Assembly: GCA_018715805.1 (NCBI GenBank)
Contig: DVKX01000019.1
Location: 1-64,000, forward strand
From: Candidatus Faecousia intestinigallinarum
Lineage (GTDB): Bacteria > Bacillota > Clostridia > Oscillospirales > Oscillospiraceae
Direction: 5' to 3'
DNA: 64,000 nucleotides
The notes beneath the pieces are model-generated. The model did not search any database and was not told the DNA's origin. It saw only the letters and a list, made by a program, of their open reading frames with translations. The position numbers and the translations under genes were made by a program. Below, in pieces: positions 42,347-51,136 of this stretch (the stretch's first letter is position 1; each line of letters begins with the position of its first letter).

Positions 42347-44107
42347 ATGAACGAGAGATGGAATCTGGAGCCGATCTATCGTGGCTTTGACGACCCGGCC
42401 TTTCAAGCGGATCTGGAGGCGCTGAAAGCCTGCGTCGGGGAGATGACGGCGCTGGCTGAGATACTGGAGACGCTGGAACCGCTGGAGGGGCTGCAGCGGG
42501 GCATCGCCTTAAAGGAACAGGCGGAGAAGGTAGGGGGAAAACTGGCGCTTTACGCCTCCCTGCGGCAGTCTGCGGATACGAAAGACTCCGAACCAAGCTC
42601 CCAGATGGGGCGGATCATGGCGGTGTACAGCGGCTTGGCAGCACCCGACGCAGCCTTCGAAGCCTGGGCGGCCAAGCTGCCCGACCTGCTGGAAATAGTG
42701 GCGGCGGACGAGCAGCTGCGGGATTACCAGTTCCTGTTCCGGAACATGCTGGAGGACAGCCGTCATCTCCTGCCGGGCAAGTGCGAGGAAGTTGTGGCAA
42801 AAATGAAATTGTCCGGCGGGGATGCCTGGAGCGACTTGCAGCAGTATCTGACCTCCACGGTACCCGTGTCCTATCGAGGGAAGATCACCAACCTTTCCTC
42901 TATCCGCAACCTGGCCTATGATCCAGACCCGCAGGTACGCAAGGACGCCTATGCGGCGGAGCTTGCCTGCTACGAGCGCATTGCCGACGCGGTGGCCTTC
43001 AGCCTGAATTCCATCAAGCTGGAAACCATTTCGAACTGCCAGCTCCGGGGATATGCCTCCCCGTTGGAGCGGACACTGAAGCAGTCCAATATGAAGCGGG
43101 AAACGCTGGACGCCATGCTGGGCGCCATGGATGAGTATCTGCCAAAGTTCTGGCAGTACCTGAAAGCCAAGGGCAAGGCTCTGGGGCATAAAAACGGACT
43201 GCCCTGGTACGATCTGTTTGCGCCCATGGGAAAGGCGGGGAAAAAATATACCGCCCAGGACGCCCGGGATTATCTGGTACGGCTGTTTGCGGGATTTGAC
43301 GGCGAGCTTTCTCAGATGGTGGCCGATGCCTTCGACAACGCGTGGATCGATTTCTATCCCCGGGACGGCAAAGCCGGCGGCGCGTTCTGCGCCGGCGTGG
43401 AGTGCCTGGGGGAGAGCCGCATCCTCACCAATTTTGACGGTATGTTCACCGATGTGGTGACATTGGCGCATGAGCTTGGGCACGCTTTCCACAATCAATG
43501 CCTGAAAGGCCACCGCCCCCTGAACCGGGACTACTCCATGCCGCTGGCGGAGACGGCCTCTACGTTCAACGAGTGCGTGGTCATGGCTGCGGCCATTGAT
43601 GCCGCGGAGCCTCAAGAGAGGCTGGCGCTGCTGGAGTCTCAGCTCCAAGATACCACCCAGGTGATCTGCGATATTTATTCCCGCTATCGCTTTGAGACCA
43701 TGGTTTTTGAAAACCGGGAAGAGCAGTTCATGAACACTGCCGCCCTGTGCGAGATGATGAAAACCGCTCAGCGGCAGTCCTATGGAGACGGCCTGGACGA
43801 AAGCTGCCTGCATCCCTATATGTGGGTGTGCAAGAGCCATTACTATGGCCCCACCTTCTATAACTTCCCCTATGCCTTCGGCGCGCTGTTTGCCCGAGGC
43901 TTGTACGCCCAGTACCAGCAGGAGGGGGCGAGTTTCGTGCCTAAGTATAAGCAGCTGCTGCGTACCACTTCTGTGGCAAGTGCCGAGGATACCGCCGCTG
44001 TGGCGGGCATCGACCTGACGGACAAGGGCTTCTGGCGCGGCGCGCTGGCTGGCGTCGCCCGGCAGATCGACGAATTCTGCGCGCTGGTGGAGGGGGAAAA
44101 TGGATAA
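42347..44107 (+). CDS. pepF: oligoendopeptidase F (M3 metallopeptidase)
   Basis: A 586-residue cytoplasmic zinc peptidase of family M3B that cleaves short peptides. The zinc site is VTLAHELGHAFHNQ (HExxH, Glu catalytic), with the downstream third ligand in AETASTFNECVV. The N-terminal half is the usual helical PepF lobe, and the C-terminal part has SHYYGPTFYNFPYAFGALFA. Length is typical. AAAGGAG precedes the ATG. The stop overlaps the next peptidase gene by 8 nt. The promoter is overlapped by a 0A box. Confidence 0.95.
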   Translation: MNERWNLEPIYRGFDDPAFQADLEALKACVGEMTALAEILETLEPLEGLQRGIALKEQAEKVGGKLALYASLRQSADTKDSEPSSQMGRIMAVYSGLAAPDAAFEAWAAKLPDLLEIVAADEQLRDYQFLFRNMLEDSRHLLPGKCEEVVAKMKLSGGDAWSDLQQYLTSTVPVSYRGKITNLSSIRNLAYDPDPQVRKDAYAAELACYERIADAVAFSLNSIKLETISNCQLRGYASPLERTLKQSNMKRETLDAMLGAMDEYLPKFWQYLKAKGKALGHKNGLPWYDLFAPMGKAGKKYTAQDARDYLVRLFAGFDGELSQMVADAFDNAWIDFYPRDGKAGGAFCAGVECLGESRILTNFDGMFTDVVTLAHELGHAFHNQCLKGHRPLNRDYSMPLAETASTFNECVVMAAAIDAAEPQERLALLESQLQDTTQVICDIYSRYRFETMVFENREEQFMNTAALCEMMKTAQRQSYGDGLDESCLHPYMWVCKSHYYGPTFYNFPYAFGALFARGLYAQYQQEGASFVPKYKQLLRTTSVASAEDTAAVAGIDLTDKGFWRGALAGVARQIDEFCALVEGENG

Positions 44108-45380
44108 ACGCATCCAGGAACTGGCCGCGTTTCTGGACGGCTCCCACAGCTGCTATCATGCTGTGGCCAACATATCGGAGCAGCTGGAGCGCGCGGGCTT
44201 TGTGAAATTACAGGAACGGGATGCGTGGAAGCTGACGGCCGGAGGGAACTATTATCTGACCCGGGGCGGCAGCTCTCTGCTGGCGTTCCGCATCCCGCAG
44301 GAGACGCCCCGAGGTTTCCTGATGGCGGCAACCCACAGCGACCGGCCTGCTTTCAAAATCAAGGAGAACCCGGAACTGACAGGCAGCTATACATGCCTGC
44401 GCACGGAAAAATACGGGGGGATGCTCATTGCCCCCTGGCTGGATCGCCCCTTATCTGTGGCCGGACGGGTGCAGGTGGAGACAGAGCAGGGGGCGGAGAG
44501 CCGCCTGATTGACATCGACCGGGATTTGCTGCTGATTCCTAATGTGGCCATCCATCTGAACCGTCAGGCCAACGACGGCTACCATTGGGATGTGAAGTCG
44601 GATACCATCCCCCTGCTGGGGGGCAAGGACGCCGCCGGCAAATTTGAAGCGCTTTTGGAGCGGACTGCCGGCGGGAAGATCCTGGGGCATGATCTGTACC
44701 TCTATCCCCGGCAGAAGGCCGCGGTGTGGGGACTGGAGGAGGAGTTTCTATCCAGCGCCGCCCTGGACAATCTGCAGTGCACCTGGTGCTGCGCCCAGGG
44801 CTTCCTGCGTGGGCAAAGCCGGGGAAGCGTCCCGGTGCTGTGCGTGTTTGACAGCGAGGAGGTTGGTTCCTCCTCTGTCCAGGGGGCGGCCTCCACGATT
44901 CTGGAGCGGCTGCTCCAGCGCCTGTGCCGCTGCTTAGGGCTGGACTATGACCGTATGCTGGCAGATTCTTTCATGATTTCTGCGGACAATGCGCATGCGC
45001 TGCACCCTAACCATCCGGAGCTGCATGACGGAGGCCATGCGCCGCTGCTGAACGGCGGTCCGGTGCTGAAATTCCAGGCGGGTCTGCGCTATACCACCGA
45101 CGGCCTGGCGGCGGCGGTTTTCCGGCAGATCTGCCGGAAAGCGGATATACCGGTGCAGACCTTCTATAATCGGGCGGACATGGCGGGAGGCTCCACCCTG
45201 GGGCACATCTCCCTGAGCCACGTGTCTGTACCTACGGCGGATATCGGGCTTCCCCAGCTGGCCATGCATTCCTGCTACGAAACGGCGGGTACCCGGGACG
45301 CACTGTACCTGCTGGCGGCCATGGAAGCCTATTTCAGCGCCGCGCTGGAGCGGAATGAGGACGGTTTTTCCATAAAATAA
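44100..45380 (+). CDS. M18 family aminopeptidase
   Basis: A 426-residue dinuclear-metal aminopeptidase (aspartyl aminopeptidase family, M18). Metal and catalytic regions are ATHSDRPAFK (H79, D81), DSEEVGSSSVQG (Glu pair), MISADNAHALHPNHPELHDG and LSHVSVPTADIGLPQLAMHS. It trims N-terminal residues from peptides and forms large cytoplasmic assemblies. It overlaps pepF by 8 nt, so endo- and exopeptidase are made together for peptide use or recycling. No clear intrinsic terminator follows. Confidence 0.93.
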   Translation: MDKRIQELAAFLDGSHSCYHAVANISEQLERAGFVKLQERDAWKLTAGGNYYLTRGGSSLLAFRIPQETPRGFLMAATHSDRPAFKIKENPELTGSYTCLRTEKYGGMLIAPWLDRPLSVAGRVQVETEQGAESRLIDIDRDLLLIPNVAIHLNRQANDGYHWDVKSDTIPLLGGKDAAGKFEALLERTAGGKILGHDLYLYPRQKAAVWGLEEEFLSSAALDNLQCTWCCAQGFLRGQSRGSVPVLCVFDSEEVGSSSVQGAASTILERLLQRLCRCLGLDYDRMLADSFMISADNAHALHPNHPELHDGGHAPLLNGGPVLKFQAGLRYTTDGLAAAVFRQICRKADIPVQTFYNRADMAGGSTLGHISLSHVSVPTADIGLPQLAMHSCYETAGTRDALYLLAAMEAYFSAALERNEDGFSIK

Positions 45381-45447
45381 ACCGAGACTGGCCGGAGATT
45401 AGTAAAAGTGCCCAAAAATCGCCGGGAAAAATTGTATACAACGACAG

Positions 45448-45476
45448 TTGCATATATTGTAAAGATATGGTATCAT
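45448..45476 (+). promoter_or_regulatory. sigma-A promoter of msmK
   Basis: TTGCAT (45448-45453), 17-nt spacer, TATCAT (45471-45476). It implies a 5' leader of about 180 nt before the start codon at 45663. Confidence 0.7.
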
Positions 45477-45531
45477 ATGTCTATCCAGGTGGATTGCGTC
45501 TACTCCACAACAATAGGCGCCGTTCATCCCA

Positions 45532-45662
45532 AAAGGAGGAAATATCAACCCCGCAAGACTCGCGGTGCGGCAGTGTGGAGACCTGTCGTAATGCGGCCGC
45601 TACATTTCCGAGCGGCTGCGAGAATACAGGCGAGGATTCCCTGTGTTTAGAGTCGGTACAGT
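45532..45662 (+). promoter_or_regulatory. structured leader element between Shine-Dalgarno and start codon
   Basis: A perfect SD AAAGGAGG (45532-45539) lies 123 nt before the msmK ATG, and no SD sits next to the ATG. The intervening RNA folds into three successive hairpins, each with a 9-nt loop: 45567-45573 with 45583-45589 (7 bp); 45592-45601 with 45611-45620 (10 bp); 45623-45630 with 45640-45647 (8 bp). GACTC (45557-45561) can pair with GAGTC (45650-45654), closing them into one unit or forming a pseudoknot with the CCGC/GCGG hairpin loop. The fold could bring the SD to the start codon or gate translation. Removing it would leave AAAGGAGGAAATATC directly before ATG. Confidence 0.55.
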
Positions 45663-46856
45663 ATGGCAGCTTTAAGCCTGAGAAACATCAAGAAAATCTA
45701 CCCGTTCAGCGGCGACGACACCAAGAAGAAGAAAAAGAAAAAGGGTGATTCCGAGCCTGAGAAGAAGAGCAATCTGCAGATCACTGAGCAGGGCGTCGTG
45801 GCGGTTCAGGAATTCAGCCTGGACATCAAGGACAAGGAATTTATCGTTCTGGTCGGACCTTCCGGCTGCGGTAAGTCTACCACTCTGCGTATGATCGCCG
45901 GCCTGGAAGAGATTACCGAGGGCGAGCTGTACATCGGCGACCGCCTGGTGAACGATGTGGCTCCTAAGGATCGCGACATCGCCATGGTCTTCCAGAACTA
46001 CGCGCTGTATCCCCACATGACCGTGTACGAGAATATGGCTTTCGCTTTGAAGCTGCGCCATGCTCCCAAGGAAGAGATCGACCGCAAGGTAAAGGAAGCG
46101 GCGGAGATCCTGGACATTACCCAGTACCTGGGTCGTAAGCCCAAGGCTCTGTCCGGCGGTCAGCGTCAGCGTGTGGCCATCGGCCGCGCCATCGTCCGCG
46201 ATCCTAAGGTCATGCTGATGGACGAGCCTCTGTCCAACCTGGATGCTAAGCTGCGTAACCAGATGCGTGCGGAGATCATCAAGCTGCGTGAACGGATCAA
46301 TACTACCTTTATTTACGTTACCCACGACCAGACCGAGGCTATGACTCTGGGCGACCGGATCGTCATCATGAAGGACGGCTTCATCCAGCAGATCGGCACG
46401 CCGCAGGAAGTGTTCAATCATCCCTACAACCTGTTCGTTGCCGGCTTTATCGGCACTCCTCAGATGAACCTGTTCGATGCAAAGCTGGTGAAGAAGAACG
46501 GCAAGTATGCTGTGGAAGTCGGCGGCTACACTGTGGAGCTGTCCGATGAGAAGCAGGCGAAGCTGAGCAAGAACAATGTGGCTGAGCAGGAGATTGTTCT
46601 GGGCGTCCGTCCTGAGCACATTACCCTGGAGGACAACGGCATCAACGCCAAGGTGGATGTGTCCGAAATGATGGGTTCCACTGTCCACCTGCACGTGACC
46701 GCCATGGGTCGCGACGTGGTGCTGGTGGTTTCCACCATGAACATGACCGGTGCGGAAGTTGCTGCTCTGACCGGCGGCGCTGCTGTGAAGTTCGGCTTCG
46801 GCGGTCATGTGTGCCATGTGTTCAACAAGGAGACCGGCATCAACCTGGAGGCTTAA
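45663..46856 (+). CDS. msmK: MsmK/UgpC-type carbohydrate ABC importer ATPase
   Basis: A 397-residue CUT1-class sugar-importer ATPase. Walker [11 protein letters not shown]-loop [14 protein letters not shown], signature [14 protein letters not shown], Walker [15 protein letters not shown], switch His in [14 protein letters not shown], then a C-terminal regulatory OB domain with [11 protein letters not shown]. Residues ~16-44 are an extra charged segment ([17 protein letters not shown]) between the first strand and VVAVQEF. No permease or binding-protein genes are adjacent, which fits a shared ATPase serving several oligosaccharide importers. Its start has no adjacent SD; see the leader element. 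Confidence 0.92.
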   Translation: MAALSLRNIKKIYPFSGDDTKKKKKKKGDSEPEKKSNLQITEQGVVAVQEFSLDIKDKEFIVLVGPSGCGKSTTLRMIAGLEEITEGELYIGDRLVNDVAPKDRDIAMVFQNYALYPHMTVYENMAFALKLRHAPKEEIDRKVKEAAEILDITQYLGRKPKALSGGQRQRVAIGRAIVRDPKVMLMDEPLSNLDAKLRNQMRAEIIKLRERINTTFIYVTHDQTEAMTLGDRIVIMKDGFIQQIGTPQEVFNHPYNLFVAGFIGTPQMNLFDAKLVKKNGKYAVEVGGYTVELSDEKQAKLSKNNVAEQEIVLGVRPEHITLEDNGINAKVDVSEMMGSTVHLHVTAMGRDVVLVVSTMNMTGAEVAALTGGAAVKFGFGGHVCHVFNKETGINLEA

Positions 46857-46869
46857 TTTCTCATTTTTG

Positions 46870-46901
46870 CAGACCCGCCCTTTTGGGCGGGTCTGTTTTT
46901 T
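46870..46901 (+). terminator. strong intrinsic terminator after msmK
   Basis: An 11-bp perfect stem CAGACCCGCCC (46870-46880) pairs with GGGCGGGTCTG (46885-46895) around TTTT, followed by six T. Confidence 0.92.
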
Positions 46902-46974
46902 GCCCCAAGGAATTTGATGCCCTTGGAAAATTTACAGAATATTGGAAAATCCCCGTTCTTTTGCCGCTTTTTTC

Positions 46975-47003
46975 TTGACAAATGGGGGGAAATGTATTAT
47001 CCT
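46975..47003 (+). promoter_or_regulatory. sigma-A promoter of malQ-glgP
   Basis: Perfect TTGACA (46975-46980), 17-nt spacer, TATCCT (46998-47003). It leaves a ~145-nt leader in which I see no gene; a second weak -10 (TATACT near 47077) is possible. Confidence 0.75.
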
Positions 47004-47157
47004 AATCAAGATACGGCTCAAAATAGCCCTGTTTTTCTTTCGCGGACGTTTGCGGCTGGGCGTTATCGGGTATACTGGTGAGTATTTCCGTCACCTTTGT
47101 GGGATCCCGGCATAAACTGTTGTATCGCCAAATGAGAATTATCTGGTGGAGGAAGCA

Positions 47158-48648
47158 ATGCGGGAAAGCGGAATTTTGATGCACATTACCTCTTTGCCCG
47201 GCCCGTACGGTATTGGCAGCATGGGGCGGGAGGCATTTCGCTTTGTGGATTTTTTAAGCCGGGCGGGTCAAAGCTATTGGCAGATACTGCCCATCAATCC
47301 CACGGGCTACGGGGATTCCCCTTATCAGTCCTGCTCGATTTTCGCGGGCAACCACTATCTTATTGATTTGCAGGCGCTTCTGGCTCAGGGGCTTCTCCGG
47401 GAAGAGGAACTGGAGGCGGTGGCTTGGTGCCGCCGGGAAGAAAAGGTGGACTTTGGCATCCTCTATGAGAACCGCCTGCGGATTCTGCGGTTGGCCTATA
47501 GCCGCTTTGCAGACTGGGAGCGGCTGAAAGCGTTCTGCGAGGAGAACCGGGCATGGCTTTTGGACTTTTCCCTTTTTATGGCGCTGAAAGAGCGCTACCA
47601 GGGGAAGCCCTGGTACGAATGGCCTCGGGAACTGAAATTCCGGGATAAGGCCGCGCTGGCGGAGGCTCGCAGATCGCTCTCCCAGTCAGTCCGTTTCTTT
47701 TCCTTTGTACAGTATCTGTTCTATACCCAGTGGCAAGCCCTGCGGGATTATGCCCACGGAAAGGGAATCCGGATCATCGGCGACGTACCCATCTATGTCC
47801 CCCGGGACAGCGTGGAGGTATGGTGCGCCCCGCAGCTTTTCCAGTTGGACGAGGAATTGATGCCCACAGTGGTAGCAGGCGTTCCGCCGGACGGCTTCAC
47901 CGCCGACGGCCAGCTCTGGGGAAATCCAGTGTACCGCTGGGAGGCTCATAAAAAGTCTGGTTATCGCTGGTGGCTGCGCCGGCTGGCCTTTGCCGGGACG
48001 CTGTACGATGTTATCCGGCTGGATCATTTCCGGGGCTTTGAGGCGTACTGGGCGGTGCCCTATGGGGAGGCTACCGCAAAGGGCGGCGTATGGATGCCCG
48101 GCCCCGGTATGGATTTTTTCCGCGCCATTCAGCGGGAACTGCCCCGGCTTTCCATGATTGCGGAGGATCTGGGTTTCCTCACAGAAGAGGTGCTGGAGCT
48201 GCGGGACAATACCGGGTATCCGGGGATGAAGGTATTGGAATTTGCCTTCGATTCCCGGGAGCCGTCCGATTATCTGCCCCATACCTACATCCCCAATACG
48301 GTCTGCTATGTTGGCACACATGACAATATGACCATGCGACAATGGTTTGAGACTTCCAGCCAGGAATCTGTGGCCTATGCCACGGAATATCTGGCGCTGA
48401 CGAAAAAGGAAGGGCTTGTTTGGGGCGCCATCCGCGCCGCTATGGCCTCTGTATCCAATTTATGCGTGGTGCAGATGCAGGATTATTTGAATCTGGGCGC
48501 GGAGGCGAGGATGAACTTTCCCGGCACCACGTCCGACGCCAACTGGACATGGCGGATGCATTCCGGCGCTGCTAACCGGCGGCTTGCCAAGAAGATATAT
48601 GCTTTGACCCGGCTCTATGATCGCCTGGGCACACAAAAAGAAAGTTGA
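47158..48648 (+). CDS. malQ: 4-alpha-glucanotransferase (GH77)
   Basis: A 496-residue cytoplasmic amylomaltase that disproportionates maltodextrins. GH77 motifs: LPGPYGIGSMGREAFRFVDF, DVPIYVPRDSVEVW, RLDHFRGFEAYWAVPYGE (nucleophile Asp in RLDHFRG), MIAEDLGFLTEEV (acid/base Glu in AEDLG) and VGTHDNMTMRQW (stabiliser Asp in HDN). The start at 47158 follows GGAGG; an in-frame GTG at 47146 precedes the SD. It lies 36 nt upstream of glycogen phosphorylase and is probably co-transcribed. Confidence 0.95.
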   Translation: MRESGILMHITSLPGPYGIGSMGREAFRFVDFLSRAGQSYWQILPINPTGYGDSPYQSCSIFAGNHYLIDLQALLAQGLLREEELEAVAWCRREEKVDFGILYENRLRILRLAYSRFADWERLKAFCEENRAWLLDFSLFMALKERYQGKPWYEWPRELKFRDKAALAEARRSLSQSVRFFSFVQYLFYTQWQALRDYAHGKGIRIIGDVPIYVPRDSVEVWCAPQLFQLDEELMPTVVAGVPPDGFTADGQLWGNPVYRWEAHKKSGYRWWLRRLAFAGTLYDVIRLDHFRGFEAYWAVPYGEATAKGGVWMPGPGMDFFRAIQRELPRLSMIAEDLGFLTEEVLELRDNTGYPGMKVLEFAFDSREPSDYLPHTYIPNTVCYVGTHDNMTMRQWFETSSQESVAYATEYLALTKKEGLVWGAIRAAMASVSNLCVVQMQDYLNLGAEARMNFPGTTSDANWTWRMHSGAANRRLAKKIYALTRLYDRLGTQKES

Positions 48649-48684
48649 TCGGTGTACCGCTACCGATAGATAGGAGTAATGAAA

Positions 48685-51018
48685 ATGAGCTACAATTGTC
48701 TGAACATTCTGAAATGGACAGAGGCACAGCTAAAGTATACCTATGACGTCTCTTTGAAGGAGGCGACGCCCCAGGAGCTTCATGAGGCTTTGGGCGAGGC
48801 TGTGATGATGGCCATTTCCGATAACTGGAACCGCAGCAAGCACACCCGGATGCACCAGCGGAAGGCCTATTACTTCTCTGCAGAGTATCTCATTGGCCGC
48901 TTGGTGTACAGCAATCTGTATAATCTGGGCATCTTGGATGAGATGAAGCAGCTTTTTGCGGAGCGGGGCGTGGATCTGGCCGTCCTGGAGGACGTGGAGG
49001 ATGCGGCGCTGGGCAACGGCGGCCTGGGGCGGCTTGCAGCCTGCTTCCTGGACTCTGCTGCCAGCCATGATCTGCCGCTTTCCGGCTACGGACTGCGCTA
49101 TAAGTTCGGTTTGTTCAAGCAGAGCTTTGACGAGAACGGCAGCCAGCGGGAGAATGCAGACGATTGGTCTAAGTATGGAGATCCCTGGTCCTACCGCCGC
49201 TACAACCACACGGTGAAGGTGTCTTTCCCGGATCATACGGTGCTGGCGGTTCCCTACGATGTTCCCATCATCGGCTACGGTACGGACAATATCAATACTC
49301 TGCGCCTGTGGCAGTGCGAAGCGGAAGAGGAATTGGACTTTAACGCTTTCAACGATCAGGATTACCTGCGGGCGCTGAACCAGAAGAATAAGGCGGAGGA
49401 CATTACCCGCGTCCTCTACCCCAATGACTCCACTTGGGAAGGAAAGCGCCTGCGTATTAAGCAGCAGTATGTGCTCTCCTCCGCATCTCTGCAGGATATG
49501 CTGCGTACCTACAAAGCGGCGCATGGCAGCGATCTCAGCCACTTCGCGGACTTCTACGCGGTGCAGCTGAACGATACCCATCCCGCCATGTCCATCCCGG
49601 AACTGATCCGGCTGCTGATGGTGGAGGGGATGGACTTTGACCAGAGTTTTGCCGTGGCGCAGAAGACTTTCTCCTACACCAACCATACGGTTATGGGGGA
49701 GGCGCTGGAGAAATGGAATCTGGATCTGATGCGCAGCGTCGTGCCGGAGATCGTGGACATTATTCTGCGCATTGATCACAAGCTGCGCTGCGAGCATCCC
49801 GGACTGTTTATTGTCCAGGACAATACGGCGCATATGGCCAACCTGTCCGTATATGTCAGCTCTTATGTGAACGGCGTGGCGGAAATCCACAGCCAGATCC
49901 TGAAGGACGACCTGTTCCGGGATTGGTATCGGGCATTCCCCGAGCGGTTCCAGAACAAAACCAACGGCGTGACGCCCCGCCGATGGATGGGTCTGTGCAA
50001 CCCGGAGCTGACCCAGCTGATTAAGTACCGCATTGGCGGCGATTTTCTGGGCAACCTGGATCAGATCAGCAAGCTGAAAGAAATGATCGACGATGATATG
50101 GTGAACCATTTCAACGCGGTGAAGCGAAAGAAGAAGGAACAGCTCTGCGCCATCATCCAGCAGAAGGAGGGCGTGAAGCTGAACCCGGACTTCCTGTTCG
50201 ATGTGCAGGTCAAGCGGCTGCATGAGTATAAGCGGCAGCTTCTGAACGCCCTGTCCATTGTGGATATCTATTTCCGCCTGAAAGAAGGCAGCTTGACGGA
50301 CTTCTATCCCACGGTATATTTGTTCGGCGCAAAATCCGCCCCTGGGTATGCTCGTGCCAAGGCGATCATCCGCTATATCAATCGGGTGGCCAAAATGGTG
50401 AACAACGACCCCGCTGTGAACGACAAGCTGAAGGTGGTCTTTGTCCAGAACTACAACTGCTCCTATGCCGAGCATATTATCCCTGCCGCAGACATCTCCG
50501 AGCAGATTTCCCCCGCCGGCACCGAGGCTTCCGGCACCGGCAACATGAAGCTGATGCTCAACGGCGCGGTGACTTTGGGTACTCTGGACGGCGCCAACGT
50601 GGAGATTGTGCAGGAGGCCGGTATGGAGAATAACTATATCTTCGGCGCTACGGTGGAACAGATCAACGCCTGCCGGGATAATTACTATGCCCGGGGCATT
50701 TACGAGTCCAATCCCTGCTTGCAGCGGGCGGTCAATACCCTGGTGGACGGCACAGTGCCCACGGATGATGATCAGCGGGAATTGTTCCACGCTCTGGTGG
50801 ACGGCGCTTCTTGGCATCGGGCAGATCACTACTTCCTGCTGCTGGATTACGCACCTTATCTGGAGGCGAAGCTCCGGGCCAACCGGGACTATCGGGATCG
50901 TATGGCTTTTGGCCGTAAGTGTCTCATCAACGTGGCCAGCGGCGCCAAGTTCTCCTCCGACCGTACTATCCGTCAGTACGCCGAGGAAATCTGGCATATC
51001 AAGCCCACCCAATACTAA
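48685..51018 (+). CDS. glgP: glycogen/starch/alpha-glucan phosphorylase
   Basis: A GT35 phosphorylase of about 777 residues releasing glucose-1-phosphate from alpha-1,4-glucans. The PLP site is TEASGTGNMKLMLNGAVTLG (Schiff-base Lys in NMKLM), followed by TLDGANVEI. LGNGGLGRLAACFLDS and YAVQLNDTHPAMSIPELIRL are also diagnostic. Two starts are possible: ATG 48679 is 2 nt from GGAG, ATG 48685 is 8 nt away; I prefer the latter. With MalQ it degrades glycogen or imported maltodextrin. Confidence 0.95.
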   Translation: MSYNCLNILKWTEAQLKYTYDVSLKEATPQELHEALGEAVMMAISDNWNRSKHTRMHQRKAYYFSAEYLIGRLVYSNLYNLGILDEMKQLFAERGVDLAVLEDVEDAALGNGGLGRLAACFLDSAASHDLPLSGYGLRYKFGLFKQSFDENGSQRENADDWSKYGDPWSYRRYNHTVKVSFPDHTVLAVPYDVPIIGYGTDNINTLRLWQCEAEEELDFNAFNDQDYLRALNQKNKAEDITRVLYPNDSTWEGKRLRIKQQYVLSSASLQDMLRTYKAAHGSDLSHFADFYAVQLNDTHPAMSIPELIRLLMVEGMDFDQSFAVAQKTFSYTNHTVMGEALEKWNLDLMRSVVPEIVDIILRIDHKLRCEHPGLFIVQDNTAHMANLSVYVSSYVNGVAEIHSQILKDDLFRDWYRAFPERFQNKTNGVTPRRWMGLCNPELTQLIKYRIGGDFLGNLDQISKLKEMIDDDMVNHFNAVKRKKKEQLCAIIQQKEGVKLNPDFLFDVQVKRLHEYKRQLLNALSIVDIYFRLKEGSLTDFYPTVYLFGAKSAPGYARAKAIIRYINRVAKMVNNDPAVNDKLKVVFVQNYNCSYAEHIIPAADISEQISPAGTEASGTGNMKLMLNGAVTLGTLDGANVEIVQEAGMENNYIFGATVEQINACRDNYYARGIYESNPCLQRAVNTLVDGTVPTDDDQRELFHALVDGASWHRADHYFLLLDYAPYLEAKLRANRDYRDRMAFGRKCLINVASGAKFSSDRTIRQYAEEIWHIKPTQY

Positions 51019-51026
51019 TTGGCGAA

Positions 51027-51065
51027 GCCCCCTGTGCAGAATGGCTGCACAGGGGGCGGCTTTTC
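51027..51065 (+). terminator. intrinsic terminator after glgP
   Basis: A 13-bp stem GCCCCCTGTGCAG (51027-51039) pairs with CTGCACAGGGGGC (51045-51057), then GGCTTTTCT. Confidence 0.88.
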
Positions 51066-51103
51066 TGTGTTCCGGACGAGGGTCGGCGGAATGGCATAGA
51101 AAC

Positions 51104-51131
51104 TCCCCCTGAGCAAGTGCGCTCAGGGGGA
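51104..51131. terminator. second hairpin terminator, serving the minus-strand glycosyltransferase gene
   Basis: TCCCCCTGAGC (51104-51114) pairs with GCTCAGGGGGA (51121-51131). Plus-strand RNA continues TGCTTTTATTTTTT, minus-strand GTTTCT, so it can act both ways. Confidence 0.75.
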
Positions 51132-51136
51132 TGCTT

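Noticed and set aside
45408-45650. Upstream in-frame extension of msmK
   Set aside because: This frame ends with a stop 12 nt before the msmK ATG, so it cannot extend the protein; it also covers the structured leader.
45555-45660. tRNA or tRNA-like gene in the msmK leader
   Set aside because: Three hairpins and a closing stem resemble a cloverleaf, but loop sizes are all 9 nt, there is no TTCRANY T loop and no acceptor end.
48730-51012. 760-codon open frame antisense to glycogen phosphorylase
   Set aside because: Lacks any recognisable domain and has no SD; a shadow of the strongly supported glgP gene.
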